A stretch of 64,000 nucleotides of DNA from GH45 sp046704385 (GCA_046704385.1 JBJKSB010000013.1:1-64000), one strand, 5' to 3'. Positions 35,486 to 44,424 are shown, numbered from the stretch's first letter. The notes: generated from the letters alone by a model not told the origin. Program-made: numbers and translations.

Positions 35486-36793
35486 ATGAATTACGCTCAA
35501 ACTCTTGATTTTTTATTTTCGCAATTACCCATGTACCAGCGTGTGGGGAGTTCAGCTTATAAAGCCAACCTGGATAATACACGGGCTTTGGACACTTATT
35601 TTAATCACCCTCATAAGTTTTTTAAAACCATACATATAGCCGGCACCAATGGTAAAGGTTCTGTATCGCATATGCTGGCATCCATAATGCAGGAAGCTGG
35701 TTTAAAAACCGGCCTTTATACATCACCACACCTGGTCGATTTCAGGGAGCGAATCAAAATTAATGGCGAATGTATTCCTGAAACTGAAGTAGTAGATTTT
35801 GTTAAGAAACACGGTAAAATTCTGGACGAATTAAAGCCATCTTTTTTTGAGATGACGGTGGCTATGGCTTTAAATTATTTCAAAGAGCAGCAAGTGGATA
35901 TTGCCGTAATTGAAGTTGGAATGGGAGGGAGGCTTGACTCTACAAATATAATTCAACCTTTGGTATCCATAGTTACTAATATTGGATACGATCATACACA
36001 ATTTTTAGGGGTTGATTTGGCAAGTATTGCCGCTGAAAAGGCCGGAATTATAAAAAAGAATGTTCCTGTTTTTATTGGTGAATATCATGAAGAAACTGCT
36101 CCGGTATTTATTAAAAAGTCATCTGAATTGGATGCTCCAATTTGTTTTTCTGAAAGAAGATTTCATATTAGGAAAATTGCCAATAGTTCCAAAGGTCAGG
36201 AATTTACAGTAAAGAATGAGCAAAGTGGTACCAGTTACCATGTTACGCTTGATTTAATGGGCAGTTATCAGCAAAAAAACCTTATACCTGTTTTTGGAGC
36301 CTTACAAGTGCTGACACCGGGCTTAAATCTTCCAAAAGATGCCATTATTTCAGGATTGGCAAAAGTAGTGCAAAATACCGGGTTACAGGGACGGTGGCAG
36401 CAGGTTCAAGTTAATCCTAAAGTAATTGCAGATACCGGACATAATTTGGAGGGTTTAACTGAAGTGGTAAATCAGCTTAAAATGGAAAAATATAATCGCC
36501 TGTTTTTTATTTTTGGTACTGTTAATGATAAAGACTTGACCAAAGCACTAAAGATTCTGCCGGTTGATGCTACTTATTTATTTACACAGGCCTCAATTCC
36601 AAGGGCACTGAATTACGAGGTTTTGACTGAAACAGCCAACAAGGCAGGGCTAACCGGCAGCGCTTTCCCTGAGGTAAAATTGGCGTACCAGCATGCGCTT
36701 CAGATGGCTAATGAGGATGATTTGATTTTTATAGGAGGAAGCACTTTTATTGTTGCTGATTTATTTAAAAGTTTATTGGGAGAAGATATTTGA
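35486..36793 (+). CDS. folC: Folylpolyglutamate/dihydrofolate synthase
   Basis: FolC adds glutamate to dihydropteroate or folates. The 435-residue Mur-ligase-like protein has 'FFKTIHIAGTNGKGSVSHMLASIM' (P-loop at 53-60), 'GLYTSPHLVDFRERIKING', 'IEVGMGGRLDSTNII', 'NIGYDHTQFLG' and the Glu-ligase domain with 'ADTGHNLEG' and 'FIFGTVNDKD'. It is monocistronic, with a bidirectional terminator after it. Confidence 0.95.
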   Translation: MNYAQTLDFLFSQLPMYQRVGSSAYKANLDNTRALDTYFNHPHKFFKTIHIAGTNGKGSVSHMLASIMQEAGLKTGLYTSPHLVDFRERIKINGECIPETEVVDFVKKHGKILDELKPSFFEMTVAMALNYFKEQQVDIAVIEVGMGGRLDSTNIIQPLVSIVTNIGYDHTQFLGVDLASIAAEKAGIIKKNVPVFIGEYHEETAPVFIKKSSELDAPICFSERRFHIRKIANSSKGQEFTVKNEQSGTSYHVTLDLMGSYQQKNLIPVFGALQVLTPGLNLPKDAIISGLAKVVQNTGLQGRWQQVQVNPKVIADTGHNLEGLTEVVNQLKMEKYNRLFFIFGTVNDKDLTKALKILPVDATYLFTQASIPRALNYEVLTETANKAGLTGSAFPEVKLAYQHALQMANEDDLIFIGGSTFIVADLFKSLLGEDI

Positions 36794-36832
36794 TTTTCAA
36801 TAAATCCTCCAAGAAAAACTGTAACTTCGAGA

Positions 36833-36866
36833 TAAAAAAAAAGCTGCCCAATTAGGACAGCTTTTA
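36833..36866. terminator. Bidirectional terminator between folC and the T9SS cargo gene
   Basis: AAAAGCTG and CAGCTTTT (with CC/GG inside and one mismatch) form a stem around AATTA. The minus-strand reading ends in a long run of T and is the stronger terminator; the plus-strand side ends in TTTTACTTTT. It serves both convergent genes. Confidence 0.75.
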
Positions 36867-36883
36867 CTTTTATAAGCTTTTAA

Positions 36884-37525
36884 TTACTTCTTCACAATTC
36901 TTTCAGAACGTGTCAAACCGTTTTCTGAAACTAGTGTCACGATGTAGATTCCATTCTTGAAATCGGCAGTGTTAATCGTAAGTTCAGGGCTGTTAACAGA
37001 TTTAACTAATAACTCCTGGCCTAAAACATTACTTACAACCACAGCTTTTACACCTTCCATATTAGAGATAGTTAAAACATTGATAACCGGGTTAGGATAA
37101 ACAGATACCTGAGCCAGAGTGCTCTCAGTAATTGCTTCAACTAATTCAACAGTAACTGTCCAATCCTGGGTAGCACCATCGTTTTCAATGGTATAAACCA
37201 CTGGTGAACTAAAATCAACTGAAGATTCGCCAGAAACCTGTAATGTGGTTGGAGTCACCTGACCAATATAAGCGTCAGCACCTTCTGATAAGGTGAAAGT
37301 TGGAACCAGTGCAGTAACATCGGTACCAGTTGCCATTTTAACCACAACAGTGGCGGCAGCGGTGTCTATTACTGCATCTTCTGTCTGACCTTCAATAGAA
37401 AAAGTTTCAATCGCAGTTGGTGAAACTTGTGCCATTATGGCCACAGAACTAAAGTTAGTTTTCATACCAGCAAAAGCACTTGCCGATAAAAACAAAATTG
37501 TAATAGCAGAGTAAATTTTTCTCAT
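36884..37525 (-). CDS. Secreted protein with DUF5018-like domain and T9SS type A sorting domain
   Basis: The protein is 213 residues. It has a signal peptide at 1-19 (IYSAITILFLSASAFAG), then an Ig-like 'FSIEGQTEDAVIDTAAATVVVKMATGTDVTALVPTFTLSEGA' segment of DUF5018 type, and a C-terminal sorting domain starting 'VSVYPNPVINVLTISN' and ending 'NGIYIVTLVSENGLTRSERIVKK'. The YPNP motif and basic end are what the type IX system recognises, and PorT is also encoded in the window. The mature passenger of only about 100 residues is short for a cargo. A TACCTTTG -7 box lies upstream (minus strand, 37608-37615). Confidence 0.88.
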   Translation of the reverse strand: MRKIYSAITILFLSASAFAGMKTNFSSVAIMAQVSPTAIETFSIEGQTEDAVIDTAAATVVVKMATGTDVTALVPTFTLSEGADAYIGQVTPTTLQVSGESSVDFSSPVVYTIENDGATQDWTVTVELVEAITESTLAQVSVYPNPVINVLTISNMEGVKAVVVSNVLGQELLVKSVNSPELTINTADFKNGIYIVTLVSENGLTRSERIVKK

Positions 37526-37607
37526 AAATTGTAATTTAAATTAGTAAAAAAATGTTAGTTATTAAATTTTTGCAGGTAAATGCAAAATATTTACTTTTTC
37601 ATCGATA

Positions 37608-37615
37608 CAAAGGTA
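37608..37615 (-). promoter_or_regulatory. -7 box for the T9SS cargo gene
   Basis: It reads TACCTTTG on the minus strand, a full TAnnTTTG match. Initiation would leave a leader of about 75 bases before the ATG at 37525. Confidence 0.4.
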
Positions 37616-37713
37616 TAAACTATTTTAAGCTTACTGGTTAATGAATATTTATCAGTACTTAAATTTGTATTGTTATTGAAAAAAACGATTTGTAAATAAC
37701 TGATATACATAAC

Positions 37714-37771
37714 TAATAGAGTTCTGGTATCGTTTGCGGTTATTCCTGCAAATAATTGCAGAACTCTATTA
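37714..37771. repeat. Long inverted repeat downstream of the transglutaminase-like gene
   Basis: TAATAGAGTTCTG (37714-37726) and CAGAACTCTATTA (37759-37771) are perfect 13-bp arms. A nested TTTGC/GCAAA pair (37733-37737 and 37748-37752) lies inside. There is no U-tract, so simple termination is doubtful; it could be a transcript-end structure for the minus-strand gene that stops at 37804, or a protein-binding site. Confidence 0.6.
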
Positions 37772-37803
37772 ATTTTTCATGTTTTAATATTGATTCAAAT
37801 TAT

Positions 37804-40431
37804 TTAGTATAAAATGTCCTTTTTCAGATTCACCTTCTTTTGCGTATGATCTGCATCATAATCAAACATCAGGTCGCCGGTTGATTTGAATAATCTCACA
37901 TAGTTAAGGTCGTACCAAATTATAGCTTTTCCTACCATCACTCCTGAAAGAATATCAATTTGGGCATTTCCGCTGTTAAACATACTAACTTTTATTTTTG
38001 AATTATTTTGTACGCGAAGTGCCGCAAAATCAACGTCTTTTCCATTATCAGTCCGTATAGTCACTATGCCCTGTGAGTTTTTGATAAACTCAATCCGGCC
38101 GATATTTTCATAAATGAGCGGTGAATTCTTTTTAAAAGTGGGATTATAGGTATCAAGAGCTTTCTGTGCCTGAATACCCGGTAATGAATTCCCGCTACCG
38201 TTTATTAATCCTAATACTGCGAATAATCCGGCAATTCCGGGATCGTAATTCTCTGAAATGAGTTTGTCGTTTTCTTTCTTAAGGGTCTCAATAGGATCAA
38301 ATGCTGTATAGCTTTCATATGATTTGGAATCTACATCCATGCCTGCAGAAGCAATCAATGAAGCAGTTACAAAAGTTTTTCCGGCATCATCAACGGTGAT
38401 GCCATAATCGGTAAAATCTTCGGATTCGTCATATGCGCGTGTCCATAATTTTTTCCCGTTCTCATCAAAATGAGCCACAAACATATTGGTTACGCTATCC
38501 AGCTGCTCAATGCCTGCCTGGTTTATCCAGCTTAGTTTGCCGTCGCGTGTACATTTAGCAATAAAAACATCGCCATTATTTTTCACCTTAAGCACACTGT
38601 TTCCTACTTTTAGGTCTTTGTTAAATGATCCGGTAAAATAAAAACTATTGTCTTTACCTAACGAAATACTATAAGCTATATCATTCCCCGGGCTACCAAT
38701 TTTTAATGCAAATTCAACCCCGTCTTTTGGTGATATTTTAGCTACAAATATATCGTTGGTGTTATTAGTAGAGGATAATTTATGGCCTATAAAATCAACA
38801 TCGCCTTTAAAATATCCGCACAAGTAGGCATTTTCCTGGTCGTCAAAAACAATATTCTGACCATTGCCTCCTTGATACAACCCTTTTTTGTTTGCCAGGC
38901 GCCAGTATTTTCTGCCTTTACTTATTAAGTCCTGTGAGGTTTTTAGTTCAACAACAATGGCATTATTATCAGCGAATTGTGGCATGGTTTGACCAATAGG
39001 TGCATTAACATAAGTGGGGTCGCAAACCACATATTTCTGACCTTTGTAATTTATATAATCACCAGCTACATCCATATTAAATTTTACAGCAGTTGCCATG
39101 TGTCCGGGATAATTAAGCCCAATTACATCAAGCCCCAGTAATTCTCTTACCAGGTATGAAAATAACACGGCACGGTCTTCACAATCGGATGCAGGATACG
39201 AGATTACTTCATCAGGGAAAAAGAACTTTTCCCGTCCGAATTGTTGCTGGTCAGTCTCATATTTGAAGGCTGTCTGAACAAAACGCAACAGGATTAAAAC
39301 AGCCTCGTCTTCCGGTTTGTCCTTAATTAAAGGCAATAATCCTTCGGTTAAGGTTTCCTTGGTTTGCAGTGTGATGGTGGCATCAAAATACACCTCTATA
39401 TCAGCCAAAGGATAATCGCTATAGAAATTAATCGCATTCTGGTTATATTTTACATCAAAAGTGTGTTCAACCCCATCAAACTCAAATTTAACCGTGCGGG
39501 TTTTTAACAGTGCCTGTGTCGAAATAGGTTTATACAAATTCAAATCCATAATGATACGTGCTTCCGGAAAATCGCGGTCGTAAGTAAAAATATCGCTTTC
39601 TTTGCCGTTTATCAGATAATACCGGGTATTATCGAAGGTAAAAAATGGCATACCATAAATATTATTTACCGAGGGCAATAAGAGGTATAATTTTGGACCT
39701 TTAAAAGCCAGACGTGCTTTATAGTTTGATTTGGTAAGTAAAAACCATTCTAAAAATGTTTGTGCATTTTCATTTGATGATATTTTTTTCGAAGCATCTT
39801 TTATTAATAAGTAGTAACCCCAGTCGTTCAGGTTCATGTCCGATTTAAAGGATATTAACTGGTTGATCAGGTCGGCATAATTGGTGTTACTCATTTCCTC
39901 CCATTTATTGGCAATAACCTCTTCGCTGATGGTTCCCGGGAAAGTATTCAGAAATTTCGAATCGTATTTTACGTTAAGATTGGAACCGTAGAAACCGAAT
40001 GATGTACTATTGGGACGGTAATCCTCAGGGGCTGACTTTTCCAGAATTGGTAAAACCGGTGCTACGGCCATCGATTCAATTTTTTGGGGAGCCTCAATTT
40101 TTAGCTGAGTGGGTTGTTTTTCACCAGTAGCCTTATAAACAGGCTCCGTATTTGGTTTTGGCTCAGGTTTCCGTTGTTCGGCCTTAAAAAGTTGGTAATT
40201 GGTCCATTCCTGTTTCAGGAATTCTTTAAACTCCTCATCCATCTTTTTAATACCCTCGTCCCGCTCTTTTTTGAATTGTTCAAGACCGGCTTTATAGTCT
40301 TCTTTAAACTTATTTTTTTCAGCTTCTTGTTGTTTTTTATATTCCTCTAAAGTTTGTGCTTTTAAAAGGGGTGGGTTAAGCAGGAACAAACAGGTTCCCA
40401 AAATAACTAAGGCTTGGTACACACTTTTCAT
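37804..40431 (-). CDS. Large secreted protein: coiled coil, transglutaminase-like domain, beta-propeller repeats
   Basis: The protein is 875 residues. It has a signal peptide (VYQALVILGTCLFLLNPPLLKAQ), a Lys/Glu-rich coiled coil at about 27-90, and a transglutaminase-like core with the full triad Cys417 (SYPASDCEDRA), His444 (YPGHMATAV) and Asp471 (VCDPTY). SBBP-type repeats follow from about 525 ('DDQENAYLCGYFKGDVDFIG', 'NDIFVAKISPKDG', 'DNSFYFTGSFNKDLKVGN', 'DAGKTFVTASLIAS'). No T9SS tail is seen, so periplasmic or surface location is open. The triad suggests an active thiol protease or amidase fold; the substrate is unknown. Confidence 0.82.
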   Translation of the reverse strand: MKSVYQALVILGTCLFLLNPPLLKAQTLEEYKKQQEAEKNKFKEDYKAGLEQFKKERDEGIKKMDEEFKEFLKQEWTNYQLFKAEQRKPEPKPNTEPVYKATGEKQPTQLKIEAPQKIESMAVAPVLPILEKSAPEDYRPNSTSFGFYGSNLNVKYDSKFLNTFPGTISEEVIANKWEEMSNTNYADLINQLISFKSDMNLNDWGYYLLIKDASKKISSNENAQTFLEWFLLTKSNYKARLAFKGPKLYLLLPSVNNIYGMPFFTFDNTRYYLINGKESDIFTYDRDFPEARIIMDLNLYKPISTQALLKTRTVKFEFDGVEHTFDVKYNQNAINFYSDYPLADIEVYFDATITLQTKETLTEGLLPLIKDKPEDEAVLILLRFVQTAFKYETDQQQFGREKFFFPDEVISYPASDCEDRAVLFSYLVRELLGLDVIGLNYPGHMATAVKFNMDVAGDYINYKGQKYVVCDPTYVNAPIGQTMPQFADNNAIVVELKTSQDLISKGRKYWRLANKKGLYQGGNGQNIVFDDQENAYLCGYFKGDVDFIGHKLSSTNNTNDIFVAKISPKDGVEFALKIGSPGNDIAYSISLGKDNSFYFTGSFNKDLKVGNSVLKVKNNGDVFIAKCTRDGKLSWINQAGIEQLDSVTNMFVAHFDENGKKLWTRAYDESEDFTDYGITVDDAGKTFVTASLIASAGMDVDSKSYESYTAFDPIETLKKENDKLISENYDPGIAGLFAVLGLINGSGNSLPGIQAQKALDTYNPTFKKNSPLIYENIGRIEFIKNSQGIVTIRTDNGKDVDFAALRVQNNSKIKVSMFNSGNAQIDILSGVMVGKAIIWYDLNYVRLFKSTGDLMFDYDADHTQKKVNLKKDILY

Positions 40432-40584
40432 ATCAGTTGGGTTTAATACTTGTAGTTAATATTTCATTCATCAGACAGTAGATGCAAGTTACTAATTTTT
40501 CAGACTTTTATTAGATGTGAATCTGATAATTTAGGTTGCCTTAGAGGGATGATGATATGTAAAATTTAGATAAACAAAACAAAA

Positions 40585-40612
40585 AAGCAGGTAAATGTTT
40601 AATTACCTGCTT
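40585..40612 (-). terminator. Intrinsic terminator after DUF4494 gene
   Basis: AAGCAGGTAA (40585-40594) and TTACCTGCTT (40603-40612) form a perfect 10-bp stem with an 8-base loop. On the minus strand the stem runs into TTTTTTG, fitting termination of the DUF4494 transcript. Confidence 0.8.
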
Positions 40613-40641
40613 TGTATTTTTAAGTATAAAGGTCAAATTAA

Positions 40642-40730
40642 CAAGTATCAAGTATTAAGAATCAAGACACAAGTTTTTAATCTTTAATCTTGAGTCTTGT
40701 GTCTTCAATCTTGTGCCTTCAGTCTTCCAT
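40642..40730. repeat. Heptamer-period array in two inverted arms
   Basis: Bases 40642-40676 are five successive 7-mers of the form (C/T)AAGnnn. Bases 40682-40730 are seven successive 7-mers of the form CTTnnnn (CTTTAAT, CTTGAGT, CTTGTGT, CTTCAAT, CTTGTGC, CTTCAGT, CTTCCAT). The arms are inverted relative to each other; AAGACACAAG (40664-40673) and CTTGTGTCTT (40696-40705) are exact complements. The right arm covers the last codons and stop of the DUF4494 gene. Confidence 0.75.
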
Positions 40731-41243
40731 CTCTTCCTCAGTATCCTTCGCATCATCAAAATCGCTTAGTGGCTTTAAATTGTCAGGAATGGGTTCATTA
40801 ACGTCATCATCATCATCATCAAAATATTTGAATACATCCATTATTGGCGATTCCTGGATGCTTGGAATTTCAAAGTCAGCCATGGTGTCTTTTAATGCCA
40901 CGGTAACATTATCGTAGGCTTCTTTTACATTATTTGCCTGAACCAGCATATAGGTATTCGACCTGCGTTCTATACCCTTTTCCTCGTCAAAATTGATAAA
41001 AGCGGTTTTGCACTTAAACCAGCGGTCGCCGTTTTCGTTCGGAATAAGTTCCGAGAAATTGGCTATCTTGATGGTACTTACAAAAAAATCGCCTGAAATG
41101 TAGGGCTCCAGCTCTTTATGGATTCTGCTCTCGGCCTCGGTAAACGAAACCGCATCAATTAAATAAGGCTCCGATACCATTTTGGCTTTACCGTCGTTGC
41201 CTATTTTTTCATATTTTACTTTACATTCAAACCACGTATTCAT
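40719..41243 (-). CDS. DUF4494 protein
   Basis: This 174-residue Bacteroidota-specific protein of unknown function has two repeats of a 'WFxCKVKYEK...EPYLIDAVSFTEAESRI' / 'WFKCKTAFINFDE...NTYMLVQANNVKEAYDNV' type, an arrangement typical of DUF4494, and an acidic Asp/Glu-rich tail (DDDDDDVNEP, DTEEEMED). No signal peptide is present, so it is cytoplasmic. It has a TATCTTTG -7 box upstream (minus strand, 41264-41271). Its final codons lie inside the heptamer repeat. Confidence 0.9.
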   Translation of the reverse strand: MNTWFECKVKYEKIGNDGKAKMVSEPYLIDAVSFTEAESRIHKELEPYISGDFFVSTIKIANFSELIPNENGDRWFKCKTAFINFDEEKGIERRSNTYMLVQANNVKEAYDNVTVALKDTMADFEIPSIQESPIMDVFKYFDDDDDDVNEPIPDNLKPLSDFDDAKDTEEEMED

Positions 41244-41263
41244 ATCTATATTTTTTAAGTTGC

Positions 41264-41271
41264 CAAAGATA
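41264..41271 (-). promoter_or_regulatory. -7 box for the DUF4494 gene
   Basis: It reads TATCTTTG on the minus strand, a full TAnnTTTG match 20 bases before the ATG at 41243. No -33 partner was found. Confidence 0.45.
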
Positions 41272-41354
41272 AAATGTTAACCACTTTAATAAAACAGAAT
41301 ATGTATATTGTGGATAACTTTTTTAATTGAGCATTTTTAAATTACAAAACCATT

Positions 41355-41897
41355 ATGGCTGATTTTGAACAAATTATCTATCAACGCAGGAGCACAAGAA
41401 AATTTAAAACCACACCCATTGAACCTGAAAAAATTGAAAAGCTTAAAAAGGCAGTTTTACTGGCTCCATCAGGAAGAAGAATTTACCCTAGTGAATATAT
41501 TTTTGTTGATGATCGTGAAATATTGAGAAAGATTTCAAAAGCAAAACAGACCGGGGCTGCTTTTGTGGCTGATGCTGCTCTGGCTGTTGTTGTGGTTGCC
41601 GATACCTTAAAATATGATATTTGGGTTGAGGATGCCAGTATTTCTGCCTGTTATATTATGCTTGAAGCAGAGAACCTGGGACTGGGATGTTGCTGGGTTC
41701 AGATGCGTTTGCGAGAAACCAGGGACGGGAAATCGGCTACTGAAAATTTGAGAGAAATTTTTGGACTGGAAGATAATCATGAAATTTTATCAGTAATGAC
41801 TATGGGTTATAAAGATGAGAGTAAGCCATCAAAAAAAGACTCTGAACTTTTGTATAATAAAGTGCATTACAACAAACTCGGTAACGAGATGAAGTAA
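41355..41897 (+). CDS. Nitroreductase-family flavoprotein
   Basis: This 180-residue FMN-dependent nitroreductase-like protein begins 'IIYQRRSTRKFKTTPIEPEKIEKLKKAVLLAPSGRR', where the RRSTRKF and APSGRR segments bind FMN phosphate. It continues with 'VEDASISACYIMLEAENLGLGCCWVQMRLRE' and ends 'VMTMGYKDESKPS'. The physiological substrate is unknown (quinones and nitro compounds are typical). The DnaQ/GIY-YIG gene follows 41 bases later on the same strand. Confidence 0.93.
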   Translation: MADFEQIIYQRRSTRKFKTTPIEPEKIEKLKKAVLLAPSGRRIYPSEYIFVDDREILRKISKAKQTGAAFVADAALAVVVVADTLKYDIWVEDASISACYIMLEAENLGLGCCWVQMRLRETRDGKSATENLREIFGLEDNHEILSVMTMGYKDESKPSKKDSELLYNKVHYNKLGNEMK

Positions 41898-41938
41898 TTT
41901 TTAGAGTGTCTGTTTAACATGTAAATGAGATTGTTTTT

Positions 41939-43315
41939 TTGAAGTACGCCATTATTGATATCGAAACCACAGGGGGAAGTCCACACACGGAAAAGATAAC
42001 CGAGATTGCCATTTTTGTGCACGATGGAAAGCAAATTATTGATGAATTTGTTTCCCTGATTAACCCGGAACGATATATTCCTCCTTTTATAACCGGTTTA
42101 ACCGGAATTACCAACGAAATGGTGGCCGATGCTCCTAAATTTTATGAAGTAGCCCGCGAAGTAGTACTAAAAACTGAGGATGCCGTTTTTGTGGCTCACA
42201 ATGTAAATTTTGATTATCGGTTTATTAAAGAAGAGTTTAAAAACCTGGGATTTGAATACGAACGAAAAACGCTCGACACGGTACGACTGAGTCGGAAGCT
42301 TTTACCCGGTCACACTTCATACAGCCTGGGAAAGATATGCGACGATTTAAAAATAAAAATCAATGGCCGTCACCGTGCAGCCGGGGATGCGCTGGCAACG
42401 GTAAAACTGTTTGAAATATTGTTGCAAAAAAACGGTGCCTTTCTAGAGGCCGCTAATCCTGAACAATACAAATATTTAAAGGGTATAGATTCGGAACTGC
42501 ACAAGGAACTGGTTAAAAATTTACCTGAAAAAACCGGGGTTTATTATTTTTTCGATCATAACAAAAATCTGATTTATATAGGAAAAAGCATAAATATTAA
42601 AAGCCGGGTTGCTCAACATTTAAGGAACTCCGGGGGGCGAAAGGCCCTTGAAATGAGAGAAAAAATTGCTGAAGTAAACTATGAGTTAGCAGGGAGCGAA
42701 TTAGTGGCTTTGCTTAAAGAATCGGAAGAAATTAAAAAATTTCAACCTGTTTATAACCGCAAACAGCGGCGTTCGATGTACAGTTATGGTTTGTTTACTT
42801 CCTATAACGAATTTGGTTATATTACCTTTCAACTGGGTACCATAACCCAAAAGTCAGGCTTGCCCATTGCAACTTTTGAAAATGTTACTGAAGGGAAGAA
42901 GTACCTGTTTCACTGGGTTGAAAAATATAATTTATGCCAAAAGCTTTGTGGATTATACAAAACAGATGGTGCCTGTTTCCACCATGGTATTGGCATGTGC
43001 AGGGGAGCCTGTATGGGAAAGGAGTCAGGCCCTGATTACAATAAACGGGCTTTGCAGCTGATAGAATCGTTTGAATACCAGGTTTCTGATTTCTATATTA
43101 TCGATAAAGGCCGCGAAGAATCGGAACGATCGGTTATTGCTGTGCGAAATGGCCATTACCAGGGTTTTGGATATATTGATACTGAATTTGCATCACATAC
43201 GGAGCAATTAGCTGATTGTATTGACACCTACAAGGATAACCGCGAAGTTCAGAGCATTATTAAAAACTTTATCCGGAAGAATGACTTTGAAAAGATTATT
43301 TACATTGAAGATTGA
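41939..43315 (+). CDS. DnaQ-like exonuclease fused to a GIY-YIG (UvrC/Cho-like) nuclease
   Basis: The protein has 458 residues and a TTG start (41939) directly before the first strand. Residues 1-165 are a DEDDh 3'-5' exonuclease with Asp7/Glu9 (DIETTGG), Asp92 (HNVNFDYRF) and His145/Asp150 (HRAAGDA), as in the polymerase III epsilon chain. Residues about 198-280 are a GIY-YIG nuclease (GVYYFFDHNKNLIYIGKS with Arg223 and the late Glu in LLKESEEIKKFQPVYN), followed by a Cys-rich segment (CQKLCGLYKTDGACFHHGIGMCRGAC). The pair of nucleases suggests DNA repair. An intrinsic terminator follows. Confidence 0.92.
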   Translation: MKYAIIDIETTGGSPHTEKITEIAIFVHDGKQIIDEFVSLINPERYIPPFITGLTGITNEMVADAPKFYEVAREVVLKTEDAVFVAHNVNFDYRFIKEEFKNLGFEYERKTLDTVRLSRKLLPGHTSYSLGKICDDLKIKINGRHRAAGDALATVKLFEILLQKNGAFLEAANPEQYKYLKGIDSELHKELVKNLPEKTGVYYFFDHNKNLIYIGKSINIKSRVAQHLRNSGGRKALEMREKIAEVNYELAGSELVALLKESEEIKKFQPVYNRKQRRSMYSYGLFTSYNEFGYITFQLGTITQKSGLPIATFENVTEGKKYLFHWVEKYNLCQKLCGLYKTDGACFHHGIGMCRGACMGKESGPDYNKRALQLIESFEYQVSDFYIIDKGREESERSVIAVRNGHYQGFGYIDTEFASHTEQLADCIDTYKDNREVQSIIKNFIRKNDFEKIIYIED

Positions 43316-43321
43316 AAATAA

Positions 43322-43350
43322 AAAAAACCGCAGAGCCTGACTGCGGTTTT
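43322..43350. terminator. Bidirectional intrinsic terminator
   Basis: AAAAACCGCAG and CTGCGGTTTTT form an 11-bp stem around AGCCTGA, with A-rich and T-rich flanks. It serves the nuclease gene on the plus strand and the ABC operon on the minus strand. Confidence 0.88.
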
Positions 43351-43386
43351 TAAGGGATCCTGGACGAGCCAAAATCTATTATTAAA

Positions 43387-44424
43387 CTAATGAGAGCGTA
43401 TTTCGCGGCGCATAAAGGCGACATATGATAAGGCAAAACACAGAAGTGTTATTGCCAATAAACCCGTAAGTTGTGGCCATATCAGCATTAAACTCTGGCC
43501 CAAAGGAAGTGGCCCGGGTACTGCTCCTATCATTTGTTGATTGGTTAAAGGGCCGATACTCCGCATAGATGGTACCAGCAGGGTTGAAGTTGCCTCGCTG
43601 AAAAGTTCGTTGGGCATTATCTGTACCAACGCAAAGTTTAGTTTTTCGTAAAACATAATAGCCCTGGGTGATGCAAATGCCGAAGGTTTAAACGATTTGG
43701 TAATTATGTTAACAATAATGGGATAAAAAACGGAAAAAAACAGCCAGACAGCGATACCTGAAATGGCTGAAGTTGCCGGTTGTTTAAAGCGCACTGAAAA
43801 GTAAATTGAAAGATTTAGCCAGAAGGCCACATAAATTATACTTACGAGTGTAAAAAATATTATACGCATAAATTCACCTGCAGTAGGTGGAATTCCCAAC
43901 GAGAATAATCCTATTCCTAACACCATAAAACTTAGTGTAAAAAACAAAATGCTGACCACAATAACGGAGGCAACAAATTTAGCATTTAACACAAAGTCGC
44001 GAGGGATAGGTTGAGCCAATATGCGGCTGAGTGTCCCTTTGTTGTGTTCAGAATTCACGGCATCAAAGCCCAGGCTAATTCCCAGCAGGGGCCCAAGAAA
44101 ACTGATAAAAATAAAGTACGAAGGCAATGAGCCATCCGATATGGTAAAAAGTTTCAGAAAAAAGAAGGGATTATCGCTTTCATTGGCAGTAACTGCTTTG
44201 GCAATATTCGATAATGCCGTATACAATGAGCCCATACAGGTTAAACCAATTATAGCTATTAAGATAATAAACCGCCAGCTTCTGAAATAGTCGGTCATTT
44301 CTTTTTGCACCATGGCCCAAAACGGATTGCCTTTAAGTTCAATTCTGCTGTTCCTTTTAAAGAACTGATTGCTTTTGGTTTCTGGTATGGCATTGGCTGA
44401 TGTTGTACTTATATTGCTATTCAT
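43387..44424 (-). CDS. ABC-2 type transporter permease
   Basis: This 346-residue permease has an N-terminal cytoplasmic part ('GNPFWAMVQKEMTDYFRSWRFIILIAIIGLTCMGSLY') and six hydrophobic segments. It includes 'GISLGFDAVNSEHNKGTLSRILAQPIPRDFVLNAKF', the typical ABC-2 coupling region. The start is ATG 44424: it overlaps the ATPase stop by 8 bases, and the GGAGG within the end of the ATPase gene acts as its ribosome-binding site. Longer upstream frames run through the ATPase gene. It forms an exporter with the ATPase at 44417-45400. Confidence 0.9.
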   Translation of the reverse strand: MNSNISTTSANAIPETKSNQFFKRNSRIELKGNPFWAMVQKEMTDYFRSWRFIILIAIIGLTCMGSLYTALSNIAKAVTANESDNPFFFLKLFTISDGSLPSYFIFISFLGPLLGISLGFDAVNSEHNKGTLSRILAQPIPRDFVLNAKFVASVIVVSILFFTLSFMVLGIGLFSLGIPPTAGEFMRIIFFTLVSIIYVAFWLNLSIYFSVRFKQPATSAISGIAVWLFFSVFYPIIVNIITKSFKPSAFASPRAIMFYEKLNFALVQIMPNELFSEATSTLLVPSMRSIGPLTNQQMIGAVPGPLPLGQSLMLIWPQLTGLLAITLLCFALSYVAFMRREIRSH

